Under the pieces are notes generated by a model that was given only the letters and a program-made list of their open reading frames with translations, was not told where the DNA came from and searched no databases. A program made the translations under genes and the position numbers. From positions 7,721 through 71,720 of the forward strand of contig CAYFMQ010000015.1 in assembly GCA_964344255.1 (NCBI GenBank): a stretch of DNA of 64,000 nt. Direction: 5' to 3'. Shown here piece by piece: positions 8,398-16,605 of the stretch; the stretch's first letter is position 1, and every line of letters begins with the position of its first letter. The DNA comes from JAJFIE01 sp964344255 (GTDB taxonomy: Bacteria > Pseudomonadota > Alphaproteobacteria > Rhodospirillales > Casp-alpha2).

Positions 8398-9516
8398 CTA
8401 GTGGCCGGTATGCAGTTTCTTTTCCAGATGCATGCTATAGCGCGACATGCCAAAGCAGAAGATCCAGAAGACAAATGCGGCGAAAAAGTACCCGGTTTCG
8501 GCGATTCCGGGTGCCAGCCAATTCGGGTTGGTCAGAGCGGACTGCACGGATCCAAGAAGATCGAACAAGCCGATGATCAACACCAGCGTGGTGTCCTTGA
8601 ACAGGCCGATAAAGGTGTTCACGATACCCGGGATCACCAGCTTAAGCGCCTGGGGCAGGACAATCAGGTTCATGGTCTTCCAGTAGGAAAGACCTAGCGC
8701 GCCGGCAGCCTCATTCTGGCCCTTGGGAATGGCCTGAAGACCGCCACGCACCACTTCGGCCATGTAAGCCGCCGAGAACAGGGCGACACCGGCCAGGGCG
8801 CGGATCAGCTTGTCGAAGTTCATGCCCTCGGGCAGGAATAACGGAAACATGACCGACGACATGAACAGCACGGTGATCAGCGGTACGCCACGCCAGAACT
8901 CGATGAACGCCGTGCACAGCGCCCTGACGATGGGCATGTCGGATCGCCTGCCGAGCGCCAGCACGACGCCGATCGGCAGCGAAGCGACGATCCCGGTTAT
9001 GCCGATGACAAGGGTCAGGAACAAACCGCCCCACAAGGGCGTTTCAATCATGGCGAGGCCGAAGGCGCCGCCAACGAACATGATGAAGGCGATGACCGGA
9101 TAGACGACCAGCAGGAACAACCCGATCCATCCTTTATATGGCGTACCCGGCATGATCAGGGCAACCAGACAAGCCCCGCCAAGGATGTACATGGTGTTGA
9201 TGCGCCAGAGTTCTTCATCGGGATAACGGCCGTACATGAAGACCTTGAACCACACCTTGACGAACGGCCAGCACGCAGTGTGGGTGCCGGCGCAGGCATC
9301 CTTGGAGTCTCCCGACCAGGTCGCCGAGATCAGCGCCCAGTCGAGGAAGGGCGGTACGGTTATGTAAATAATGTAGGCCGCGATCAGCGTAAGGACCGTG
9401 TTGACGGGCGACGAGAACAAGTTCTCCCTCATCCAGCCAACGAGCCCGACCGTTGAAATCGGCGGCGGCATGTCCGGATGTTCGCCCGGCGCGTATGTTT
9501 GATTTTGATCACTCAT
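8398..9516 (-). CDS. aapM: General L-amino acid ABC transporter, permease AapM
   Basis: One of two membrane subunits of the Aap system. The 372-residue protein has several hydrophobic segments and the binding-protein-dependent permease EAA-type loop QNEAAGALGLSYWKTMNLIVLPQALKLVIPG near residues 275-305, which docks onto AapP. The WRGVPLITVLFMSSV segment is typical of HisMQ-type permeases. A large N-terminal extension with an extra membrane segment and periplasmic loop (SGDSKDACAGTHTACWP) is normal for AapM. The neighbour aapQ ends 3 bases upstream, so translation is probably coupled. Confidence 0.93.
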   Translation of the reverse strand: MSDQNQTYAPGEHPDMPPPISTVGLVGWMRENLFSSPVNTVLTLIAAYIIYITVPPFLDWALISATWSGDSKDACAGTHTACWPFVKVWFKVFMYGRYPDEELWRINTMYILGGACLVALIMPGTPYKGWIGLFLLVVYPVIAFIMFVGGAFGLAMIETPLWGGLFLTLVIGITGIVASLPIGVVLALGRRSDMPIVRALCTAFIEFWRGVPLITVLFMSSVMFPLFLPEGMNFDKLIRALAGVALFSAAYMAEVVRGGLQAIPKGQNEAAGALGLSYWKTMNLIVLPQALKLVIPGIVNTFIGLFKDTTLVLIIGLFDLLGSVQSALTNPNWLAPGIAETGYFFAAFVFWIFCFGMSRYSMHLEKKLHTGH

Positions 9517-9519
9517 CGC

Positions 9520-10728
9520 CTAACGCTCCACCAATGCCATTTTCTTGTTGTACCAGTTCATGAACGCCGATATCAGCAGGCTCAACGTGAGATACACGCC
9601 CATGGTCATGGCGAGAATTTCAACAGCCTGTCCGGTCTGCATCAAGGTCGTGCCGCCAAACACGGATACAAGGTCCGGGTATGCGATGGCGACGGCCAAT
9701 GACGAGTTCTTGGTCAGGTTGAGGTACTGGCTGGTCAGCGGCGGAATGATCACGCGAAGCGCCTGCGGGATGATCACCAGACGGAGCGTGGGGCCGTTGC
9801 GCAGGCCAAGGGCATGGGCGGCTTCTGTCTGGCCGTGAGAGACCGCCATGATGCCGGCCCGAACGATCTCGGCGATAAATGCAGCCGTATAGAATGACAG
9901 GGCGAGAAGAAGGCAAATGAATTCCGGTGTGAGAACCAGTCCGCCCCGATAATTGAAACCTTTCAGTTCCGGATAATCGAAATGAAGCGGCATACCCGAG
10001 AACAAGAAGACCAGGACCGGCAGACCGATGATCAGGCCGAGAGCCGTATAAAAGACGGGGAACTGCTGACCGGTTGCATCCTGGCGCTTGTGCGCCCAGC
10101 GCTGGACGAAAAAGGTTGCACCGATACCCACCAACAGGGCGATCCATACCAGGCTGAAACCGGCCTCTGGAATGGGGTTTGGCGAGTAAACGCCGCGGTT
10201 GTTGAGAAAAAACGTTCCGAATACGTCGATGCTTTGTTTCGGTCCCGGCAGTTGCCGCAGCACGCCGAAATACCAGAAGAAAATCTGCAGTAGGAGCGGT
10301 ATGTTCCGAATGATTTCGATGTAGACCGTGGCGATCTTGGCGATAATCCAGTTATTGGAAAGCCGCGCCACGCCAATGATGAAACCCAGCACGGTTGCGA
10401 TGATGACGCCGATAAAGGAGATCAGGATTGTGTTCAGAAGGCCGACGAAGAACACGCGGCCATAGGTGCTTTCCTCGCTGTATTCGATGAGGTGCGTGAT
10501 AATTGCGAAACCGGCCGTGGTGTTCAGGAACCCGAAACCCGACGCGATCCCCTGCTTTTCAAGATTGTATAAGGTATTGTTGATAATGAAGACGCCAGCC
10601 GCGATCACAATAGCGATCACCAGTATCTGGAAGAACAAGGCCCTGTACGTGGGATTATTCCAGAAACTCGGGCTGGGCGGTGTTTTAATGCTCGCCGATG
10701 GCGCACCGGCGGATTGGTCGCTCGCCAT
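9520..10728 (-). CDS. aapQ: General L-amino acid ABC transporter, permease AapQ
   Basis: The partner permease of AapM; 402 residues. The N-terminal segment LFFQILVIAIVIAAGVFIINN is the first membrane helix. The permease core carries IRNIPLLLQIFFWYFGV near residues 140-155 and the coupling loop GQTEAAHALGLRNGPTLRLVIIPQALRVIIPP near residues 315-346. The extra central region with additional hydrophobic helices distinguishes AapQ from short HisQ-type permeases. It is separated from aapJ by a strong hairpin, and from aapM by 3 bases. Confidence 0.93.
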   Translation of the reverse strand: MASDQSAGAPSASIKTPPSPSFWNNPTYRALFFQILVIAIVIAAGVFIINNTLYNLEKQGIASGFGFLNTTAGFAIITHLIEYSEESTYGRVFFVGLLNTILISFIGVIIATVLGFIIGVARLSNNWIIAKIATVYIEIIRNIPLLLQIFFWYFGVLRQLPGPKQSIDVFGTFFLNNRGVYSPNPIPEAGFSLVWIALLVGIGATFFVQRWAHKRQDATGQQFPVFYTALGLIIGLPVLVFLFSGMPLHFDYPELKGFNYRGGLVLTPEFICLLLALSFYTAAFIAEIVRAGIMAVSHGQTEAAHALGLRNGPTLRLVIIPQALRVIIPPLTSQYLNLTKNSSLAVAIAYPDLVSVFGGTTLMQTGQAVEILAMTMGVYLTLSLLISAFMNWYNKKMALVER

Positions 10729-10787
10729 AACCGACTCCCCTACCGTCAGACAAACGGAACGGGACGGACGGATACCTTAAACGGAGT

Positions 10788-10819
10788 GACGCATGCGCTT
10801 ATGTAAAAGCGCATGCGTC
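10788..10819 (-). promoter_or_regulatory. Strong hairpin between aapJ and aapQ
   Basis: A perfect 13-base inverted repeat, GACGCATGCGCTT at 10788-10800 and its complement at 10807-10819, with a 6-base loop. It follows the binding-protein gene in the transcript. It lacks a U-tract, so a role in 3' end protection of aapJ mRNA or partial termination is more likely than full termination. Such elements are common where a binding protein must outnumber its permease. Confidence 0.6.
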
Positions 10820-10834
10820 GAGACCGTAAAGCCC

Positions 10835-11854
10835 TTAGCGGGCCGGCATCGGGTACATCAACCCGCCGTTCGTCCACAGGTTGTTGACACCACGCGCCAG
10901 TTTCAGCGGGGTGTTTTCACCAACATGGCGCTCGTAGCTTTCGCCATAGTTGCCGACCTGCTTGATCACGTTGTAGGCCCAGTCGCCGCCGAGACCCAGG
11001 TTCTTACCCAGATCGCCTTCGACATTGAGCAGACGTTTGACTGTCGGGTTGCCGGAATTGGCTTTCAAATCGTCAACGTTACCGGAGTTGATGCCAGCTT
11101 CTTCAGCTTCAAGCGTGGCGTACAGGGTCCATTTGACGATATCGAACCACTGGTCGTCGCCATGACGGACAACGGGACCGAGGGGCTCTTTGGAGATAAC
11201 TTCCGGAAGCACGACGTGTGCATCGGGCTCGGCCAGTTTGCCACGCTGGGCGGCAAGACCGGAGCGGTCCGTGGTGTACACGTCGCAGCGGCCGGCGTCA
11301 TAGGCGGCGACAACTTCGTCGGCCTTTTCAAAGGCGACGAGTTTCATTTCCATGCCCGTGGCGCGGAAGTAGTCCGAGACGTTCAGTTCCGTCGTCGTAC
11401 CGGTGTTGGTGCATACAGATGCGCCGCTCAGCTCGCTGGCGGAGGCTACGCCCAGGTCCTTGCGGACCATGAAGCCCTGGCCGTCGTAGTAGTTTACGCC
11501 GGCAAAGTTCAGGCCGAGAGCGGTATCACGAACCAGCGTCCAGGTGGTGTTACGGGACAGGATGTCCACTTCACCGGACTGCAGAGCCGTAAAACGTTCC
11601 TTGGCCGAAAGCGGGGTGAACTTGACTGCGCCCGCATCGCCGAGCACAGCAGCGGCGACAGCACGGCAGACATCAACGTCCAGACCGGTCCAGTTACCGG
11701 ATTCATCAGGGTTCGAGAACCCCGGAAGACCCTGACTAACACCACATTGGACATGGCCCTTGGCCATAACGTCGTCCAACGTCCCAGCCGATACCCCCAC
11801 AGACATTACAGCGGCAACAGCAAACGCACCAAGTGCGCTAATTGTTTTCTTCAT
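10835..11854 (-). CDS. aapJ: General L-amino acid ABC transporter, periplasmic binding protein
   Basis: Captures amino acids in the periplasm for AapQMP. The start at 11854 (MKKTISALGAFAVAAVMSVG) gives a clean signal peptide ending near SVGVSAG, and is preceded by CAGGGAGC; an upstream in-frame ATG at 11899 would add 15 unlikely residues. The mature part shows KGHVQCGVSQGLPGFS and the GLDVDVCRAVAAAV loop that contacts ligand, then GEVDILSRNTTWTLVRD, all typical of AapJ/BztA. The length of 339 residues is normal. It is the first gene of the operon and is followed by a strong hairpin. Confidence 0.94.
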   Translation of the reverse strand: MKKTISALGAFAVAAVMSVGVSAGTLDDVMAKGHVQCGVSQGLPGFSNPDESGNWTGLDVDVCRAVAAAVLGDAGAVKFTPLSAKERFTALQSGEVDILSRNTTWTLVRDTALGLNFAGVNYYDGQGFMVRKDLGVASASELSGASVCTNTGTTTELNVSDYFRATGMEMKLVAFEKADEVVAAYDAGRCDVYTTDRSGLAAQRGKLAEPDAHVVLPEVISKEPLGPVVRHGDDQWFDIVKWTLYATLEAEEAGINSGNVDDLKANSGNPTVKRLLNVEGDLGKNLGLGGDWAYNVIKQVGNYGESYERHVGENTPLKLARGVNNLWTNGGLMYPMPAR

Positions 11855-12183
11855 GAATGAAGCTCCCTGGTTAGAATTATTCATATGTTTCTTCGGCAAG
11901 CTGCACCCTCACGAGTACAGGCTTAAAAAAGGGTTATCATGTTTCGGCGCGCCTGCTCAAGTACTTAAGGGGCTCATTTTGTGCAAAATGTATCGTTGGG
12001 ATATTGTTTTGAAAAAAAAGTTTCATCAGAGTGAATAAAGAAGCCATGCTTTATGATTGAATACTTAAATATTCGAAAACGACCATGACAGCGCTACCGA
12101 ATGGAGAATAGATTTGCCAGAGGGTGGGAATTCACGCCATAAGAATTCAACAGCATCGACTTTATCTTCTAGCGGATAATTCC
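11855..12183. other. Gene-free divergent region between aapJ and the MetC-like gene
   Basis: About 330 AT-rich bases with no convincing coding frame. It must hold the promoters of aapJ (minus) and of the lyase (plus). I could not fix a -35/-10 pair, a sigma-54 site or a riboswitch fold with confidence. Confidence 0.6.
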
Positions 12184-13350
12184 ATGGATAAGACAAACAA
12201 ACCTTCCCTCCATCTGGCGACTGAATTGGGACACGTTGGGCGCGATCCACATAAATACGACGGTGTCGTCAATCCACCCGTCTATCATGCCTCGACCATT
12301 CTCTCCGAGACGCTGGACGAGTACCTGACCAAGAACGAATACGGTCGCCGGGGGACAACGACGACCAGGGCGGCGGAAGCGGCTGCCGCGCTGCTGGAAG
12401 GCGGAACCGCGGCCGTCAACGTCCCGTCCGGCCTGGCGGCCATCGCCGGCGCGCTGACTCCCTTTGTCAGATCCGGCGATCACATCCTGGTTGCCGACAA
12501 CGTTTATCAGCCGACCCGTCGATTCTGTAATGAAATCCTGGAACGCTATGGGGTGGAGACCGAGTATTTCGACCCCATGCTGGGCGCGGACGCCAAATCG
12601 CTGATCCGGGACAACACCCGCCTGCTCTATTTTGAATCGCCGGGCTCCCAGACCTTCGAGGTCTGTGACGTTCCGGCGCTCTGCACCACGGCCCATGACA
12701 ATGGTATTCTCGCCATCATGGACAATACCTGGAGCGCCGGTTTCTATTTCAAGCCTTTCGAACACGGCGTCGATGTGGTCGTCCAGGCGGCGACCAAGTA
12801 TTTCAGCGGCCATGCGGACGCCATGTTGGGTTTTGTGATTACGAACGACGAAGAACTGGGACGGAAGGTGAAACACACCGCGAACCGTTACGGCACCTGC
12901 GCCGGACCGGATGTGTGTTACAACGGCCTCAGGGGATCCCGCACCCTGGATGTGCGTCTGCCGCGCCATTACGAGAACGGTATGAAATTGGCCGAATGGC
13001 TCCAGGGCCGGTCCGAGGTGGAGACGATCCTGCACCCGGCGTTTGAAAGCTGTCCCGGCCATGAATTCTGGAAACGGGACTTCACCGGCGCTTCCGGCTT
13101 GTTCGGTTTCGTCCTTAAACCTGTCGGAAAAGACGCCCTCGCCGCCATGATCGACGGCATGCAGCTGTTTGGGCTTGGCGATAGCTGGGGCGGTTACGAG
13201 AGCCTGCTGGTTCCCAGTTGGCCGGCGAAAAACCGCACGGTGACCGAGTGGCCCTATGAAGGTCCTACTCTCAGGGTTCACGCCGGTCTGGAAAACGCCG
13301 ATGACCTGATCGAGGACCTGGGCGTGGGGCTGGACAGGCTGAGCGGTTAA
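12184..13350 (+). CDS. metC: Cystathionine beta-lyase-like Cys/Met metabolism PLP enzyme
   Basis: Probably cleaves cystathionine to homocysteine, pyruvate and ammonia. The 388-residue protein has NPPVYHAST, the YGRRGTTTT segment that places the substrate-binding Tyr, the PSGLAAI loop, MDNTWSAG, and the Schiff-base lysine in VVQAATKYFSGHADAMLG (about K217). The TKYFSGHAD form is the one seen in MetC rather than in gamma-synthases, and WGGYESL near the C-terminus also fits. The start is the ATG at 12184; an in-frame ATG at 12124 would add 20 residues of no family similarity. Its stop codon overlaps the stop of the convergent znuB. A methionine gamma-lyase-like activity is a less likely alternative. 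Confidence 0.85.
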   Translation: MDKTNKPSLHLATELGHVGRDPHKYDGVVNPPVYHASTILSETLDEYLTKNEYGRRGTTTTRAAEAAAALLEGGTAAVNVPSGLAAIAGALTPFVRSGDHILVADNVYQPTRRFCNEILERYGVETEYFDPMLGADAKSLIRDNTRLLYFESPGSQTFEVCDVPALCTTAHDNGILAIMDNTWSAGFYFKPFEHGVDVVVQAATKYFSGHADAMLGFVITNDEELGRKVKHTANRYGTCAGPDVCYNGLRGSRTLDVRLPRHYENGMKLAEWLQGRSEVETILHPAFESCPGHEFWKRDFTGASGLFGFVLKPVGKDALAAMIDGMQLFGLGDSWGGYESLLVPSWPAKNRTVTEWPYEGPTLRVHAGLENADDLIEDLGVGLDRLSG

Positions 13351-14162
13351 ACTCTGTTGTTTCTGAGCCGGTTCCCGAACAGGACGATCAGGGCAAACAG
13401 GCAGACAACAACCGAAACGATCGAAGGTCCGGCTGGGGTGTCGAACTGATAGGCGCTCCACAATCCGCCGCTGACACCGATGACGCCAATAATAATGGAA
13501 GACAGAGCCATGCCTTCCGGCGAGGTGCTGATCGACCGCGCCGCGCTGGCGGGGATCACGAGCATGGCGACGACCAGCAGGACGCCGATAATCTTCATGG
13601 CGGCGGCGACCGTCAGCGCCAGCAGGACAAGATAGAGCACTTTAACGGCGGCGACGTTGACGCCCTCGACCTTCGCAACGTCGGGATTGACGACAACGGA
13701 CAGCAGGGGCGACCAGATAAAGACCAGCACGGAGAGAACCGCAACGCCGCCGATCAGGATCAGCCATAGATCGCCGGGTGAAACGGACAAAATATCACCG
13801 AACAGGTAGGCGAACAGGTCGACTTGCACCGTTTCGGCCAAAGAGAGGATCACAAGGCCGAAGGCCAGGGAGCCGTGGGCGACCAGACCGATGGCGGAAT
13901 CCAGCGTCGCCTTGCCGTGGCTTTCCAGCATATAGAGAATAACGGCGACACCGGCGCACACGGATATCACGACAATCCAGGGGAACAGGCCGAGCACGGT
14001 TCCCAGCACGACCCCCAGCAGGGCGGCATGGGCCATGGCTTCGCCGAAATAGGCCATGCGACGCCAGACGACGAAGCAGCCCAAGGGACCGGCAAGCACG
14101 GCAACGCCCAGACCGGCAAACAGGGCGCGCATGAGGAATTCAGGAAACATGCCTTCCGTCAT
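13347..14162 (-). CDS. znuB: Zinc ABC transporter permease
   Basis: Membrane channel of the high-affinity zinc importer. The 271-residue protein is very hydrophobic with about eight helices. It shows GCFVVWRRMAYFGEAMAHAA near residues 28-47, a conserved element of ABC-3 metal permeases, and the LVVAMLVIPASAARSIS segment near residues 198-214. Its ATG overlaps the znuC stop by 4 bases, indicating coupled translation. The gene converges on the MetC-like gene with overlapping stop codons. Mn- or Fe-importing MntB homologues look alike, but the adjoining zur supports zinc. Confidence 0.92.
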   Translation of the reverse strand: MTEGMFPEFLMRALFAGLGVAVLAGPLGCFVVWRRMAYFGEAMAHAALLGVVLGTVLGLFPWIVVISVCAGVAVILYMLESHGKATLDSAIGLVAHGSLAFGLVILSLAETVQVDLFAYLFGDILSVSPGDLWLILIGGVAVLSVLVFIWSPLLSVVVNPDVAKVEGVNVAAVKVLYLVLLALTVAAAMKIIGVLLVVAMLVIPASAARSISTSPEGMALSSIIIGVIGVSGGLWSAYQFDTPAGPSIVSVVVCLFALIVLFGNRLRNNRV

Positions 14163-15010
14163 CCGGCGTGCTCCCTTTCTTTATGGTGATGGTCATCATG
14201 ATGATGAGGGCCATCATGGGCATGCGAGCCCCCTTCGACGGGGATGGCCCGTCCGTCGGCGTTATGCACGTGGTCGTGGTGATGATGATAGACGGCAAGC
14301 TTCGCCGCCATGTCGGCGCCGAAGATATCGCTGAACGCAGGGTCGCGGGCGACGCTGTCGGGCTGACCGGCGCAGCAGATATGGTGGTTCAGGCAGATCA
14401 CCGTATCCGTGGACGCCATGACGAGGTGCAGGTCGTGCGAAACCATCAGGATGCCGCAACCGCGTCGGTCTCGGATCGAGGAAATGAGATCATAGATTTC
14501 CGCCTGCCCCGTTACATCCACGCCCTGCACCGGTTCATCGAGAACCAATAAATCAGGATCGCGCAACAAGGCGCGGGCGAGCATGACGCGTTGCAGCTCG
14601 CCGCCTGAAAGGTCATGGATGGAACTGTCCATCAGATTGGGCGCGCCGACCTCTTGCAGTACGGATATGCGCATGCCCCGTTTGCGGTTGGGGCCATGGG
14701 AAACGCCGAACTTCAGGAAGCGGGCGACGGTCAGGGGCAAGGATGGCTCGATCGCCAGTTTTTGCGGAACGTACCCGACCTTGAGGCCGTGGCGGTGTTT
14801 CACGGTTCCGGAAGTGGGCTTCACCAGCCCCAGCAGGACACGGATAAAGGTTGTCTTGCCGGAACCATTCGGTCCGATCAGGGTCAGGATCTCACCCTGG
14901 TGGATCTGCGCCGAAACGGATTCCAGAATCCGCCGCTGTCCTATGTGAAAATCGACATTGCTGGTTTCGGCGAGAACCTCGCCTGCGGCGTGTTCAGCGG
15001 GCATTGTCAT
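14159..15010 (-). CDS. znuC: Zinc ABC transporter ATP-binding protein with His-rich tail
   Basis: ATPase of the zinc importer. Walker A is GPNGSGKTT, the signature is LSGGELQRVMLARAL, Walker B is LLVLDEPVQGVD and the H-loop is LMVSHDLHLVM. The start is ATG 15010 or 15004; AGGAC lies just upstream and suits 15004 better. Either ATG overlaps the zur stop (TGA 14994-14996). From about residue 240 the protein ends in a tail with many His and Asp: YHHHHDHVH, then HAHDGPHHHDDHHH. This tail lies outside the NBD and probably binds or buffers zinc. The order is zur-znuC-znuB; no znuA is present nearby. Confidence 0.92.
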   Translation of the reverse strand: MTMPAEHAAGEVLAETSNVDFHIGQRRILESVSAQIHQGEILTLIGPNGSGKTTFIRVLLGLVKPTSGTVKHRHGLKVGYVPQKLAIEPSLPLTVARFLKFGVSHGPNRKRGMRISVLQEVGAPNLMDSSIHDLSGGELQRVMLARALLRDPDLLVLDEPVQGVDVTGQAEIYDLISSIRDRRGCGILMVSHDLHLVMASTDTVICLNHHICCAGQPDSVARDPAFSDIFGADMAAKLAVYHHHHDHVHNADGRAIPVEGGSHAHDGPHHHDDHHHKEREHAG

Positions 15011-15494
15011 TGTCCTGTGCGCCTGCCTGGCAATCCGGACACATGCCGACGGCCTCCAGGTTGATTCCGGCGAGAGAGAATCCATGCGCATCCGCCAGTT
15101 CCGAGACCGCATTGTCCACCGCAGGCGCCGGTAGCTCCCCGGCGATGCCGCACTGGCGGCAGATCAGGAACACGCCTTCGTGCTGCTCACCCGGACAGCG
15201 GCATCCGACAAAAGCATTCAGGGACTGGATGCGGTGAACGAGGCCGTTTTCCATGAGAAATTCCAGCGCCCTGTAGACGGTGGGCGGTTCCGCCTTCTTG
15301 TTGCCGGTGCGCAGGATTTCCAGGATTTTGTAGGCGCCCATGGGTTCATGCTGGCGCCAGACGATTTCAAGGATACGCCGCCTGATCGCGGTCAGGCGTA
15401 CCCCCCTCTCCTTGCACACGGCTTCGGCCTCGGCGAGGGCGCTCTTGATACAGGCCTGATGATCGTGGGCTTTAAGCGGGAAAGGAGATGTCAT
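14994..15494 (-). CDS. zur: Zinc uptake regulator, Fur family
   Basis: Zn-responsive repressor of zinc uptake. The 166-residue protein has a winged-helix N-terminal half with PTVYRALEFLMENGLVHRI near residues 71-89, the Fur-family recognition region. The structural zinc site is C112-x2-C115 with C152-x2-C155. A C98-x-C100 and H105 nearby resemble the Zur-type regulatory site rather than Fur. It heads the zur-znuCB operon, and a matching palindrome lies in its promoter region, so self-regulation is likely. Fur and Mur are less likely because of the operon partner. Confidence 0.92.
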   Translation of the reverse strand: MTSPFPLKAHDHQACIKSALAEAEAVCKERGVRLTAIRRRILEIVWRQHEPMGAYKILEILRTGNKKAEPPTVYRALEFLMENGLVHRIQSLNAFVGCRCPGEQHEGVFLICRQCGIAGELPAPAVDNAVSELADAHGFSLAGINLEAVGMCPDCQAGAQDNDNAR

Positions 15495-15571
15495 AAGAAT
15501 GCTCGGACGAGACGTTTAGGATAAACACTGCTATGAAGGGGTGAAGGCGCGCGTGCCCAATCACCATAAAC

Positions 15572-15584
15572 GTTATATTATAAC
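15572..15584. promoter_or_regulatory. Putative Zur box
   Basis: GTTATATTATAAC is a perfect inverted repeat (GTTATA / TATAAC around one T). It lies 77 bases upstream of zur and 35 bases upstream of hisI. It matches the GTTAT...ATAAC core of alphaproteobacterial Zur operators. The position suits repression of zur-znuCB; an effect on hisI is possible. Confidence 0.7.
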
Positions 15585-15619
15585 ATTTCCAGATTTCTCT
15601 TAAAGACACGGACATTGCC

Positions 15620-16051
15620 ATGACTGAAATTGCAGCGACCAAGTACTCTCCGGCCATTATCGATCAGGTGGTTTCGGAAATGGCATTCAATGATGATGGA
15701 CTCATCCCTGCTATCGCCCAACAGAACGATACAGGCGAAATCCTCATGATGGCGTGGATGAACGCCGACGCGCTCCGCGAAACCATGACAACCGGACGGG
15801 TTTGCTACTGGTCCAGATCCCGCCAGTCCCTGTGGCGCAAGGGAGAGACATCGGGCCAGACGCAGGCTTTGGTCGATTTGCGCTGGGACTGCGACAACGA
15901 TACCGTTCTGTTGCTGGTGGATCAGATGGGCGTCGCCTGTCATACGGGACGCAGGTCGTGTTTCTTCAAGGGCGTTCGGAACGACGAAACTGTCGATCTC
16001 AGCGACGTGGAGATTGATCCCGGAACGCTCTATGGCGGTTCAGATAGTTAA
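15620..16051 (+). CDS. hisI: Phosphoribosyl-AMP cyclohydrolase
   Basis: Opens the purine ring of PR-AMP, the third step of histidine synthesis. The 143-residue monofunctional form lacks the HisE pyrophosphohydrolase domain. Visible motifs are MMAWMNADALRETMTTGR, YWSRSRQSLWRKGETSG, DCDNDTVLLL and the metal-binding CHTGRRSCF near residues 107-115. Other his genes are not present in the window. It is divergent from zur and shares its 125-base intergenic region with the Zur box. The enzyme needs zinc, so control by Zur would be sensible but is inferred. Confidence 0.94.
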   Translation: MTEIAATKYSPAIIDQVVSEMAFNDDGLIPAIAQQNDTGEILMMAWMNADALRETMTTGRVCYWSRSRQSLWRKGETSGQTQALVDLRWDCDNDTVLLLVDQMGVACHTGRRSCFFKGVRNDETVDLSDVEIDPGTLYGGSDS

Positions 16052-16079
16052 AACAGGCTTGCATGCCTGGTCAGATGGT

Positions 16080-16481
16080 TCAGGCGACGTTATCCGCCAG
16101 CTCGAAGATCGCCCAGCGCGCCATGAAATCGTTGAACAGGCGCCGTCCGCGAACATCCAGGTCGAGGAAACGCGCTGTAAGCTGCCCCTGCCCGATCCGG
16201 AGCACTTCCGCCCGCAGGAAAACCGGGACGGCTTCTAGGTCGCCGTAAGCCAGGCCGCGAATGATAAAGGTATCGCCTTCTCTCAGGTTTCCGACCTTGT
16301 GCCACTGCACGCGGAACCCTTCAAGGTTCCAGTCAACGGCGCGGTGGGAATAACCTTCGAAATCAAACCGGATGGTCGGCTTGTTGTAACGGACCTGTTC
16401 ACGCTGTTCGTCGGGCCTGAAAGCCCTGATGTTATCGGGCAGGTCTGAAGATTTGTGAGAAACCGTTTCGCGAAGGGTCAT
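16080..16481 (-). CDS. PilZ-like domain protein
   Basis: A 133-residue soluble protein with weak similarity to PilZ c-di-GMP receptors: an RYNKP segment where RxxxR is expected (about residue 31), then AVDWNLEGFRV where D/N-x-S-x-x-G is expected. The Ser is replaced by Asn and the Arg pair is incomplete, so c-di-GMP binding is doubtful. The start at 16481 has a near-perfect GGAGGT ribosome-binding site 4 bases upstream; the ATG at 16496 lies before that site and is rejected. The gene converges on hisI. If not PilZ, it is an uncharacterised small beta-barrel protein. Confidence 0.6.
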   Translation of the reverse strand: MTLRETVSHKSSDLPDNIRAFRPDEQREQVRYNKPTIRFDFEGYSHRAVDWNLEGFRVQWHKVGNLREGDTFIIRGLAYGDLEAVPVFLRAEVLRIGQGQLTARFLDLDVRGRRLFNDFMARWAIFELADNVA

Positions 16482-16605
16482 TCTGACCTCCTTCATTACA
16501 TTGCGAATCGCTTATTTCTGCCCGCAAATATTTAACAAAACCTTAGTGAGAGGTTTTTTCCCAAGCAGCCTTTCATTTGCACATTCAGCCCATTAGGTTG
16601 CAGTT

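Noticed and set aside
11900..12183. SAM-type riboswitch before the MetC-like gene
   Set aside because: No conserved SAM-II or SAM-I core could be traced by eye.
12169..13461. 430-codon minus-strand frame opposite the MetC-like gene
   Set aside because: No recognisable family and overlaps both a clear PLP enzyme and the end of znuB.
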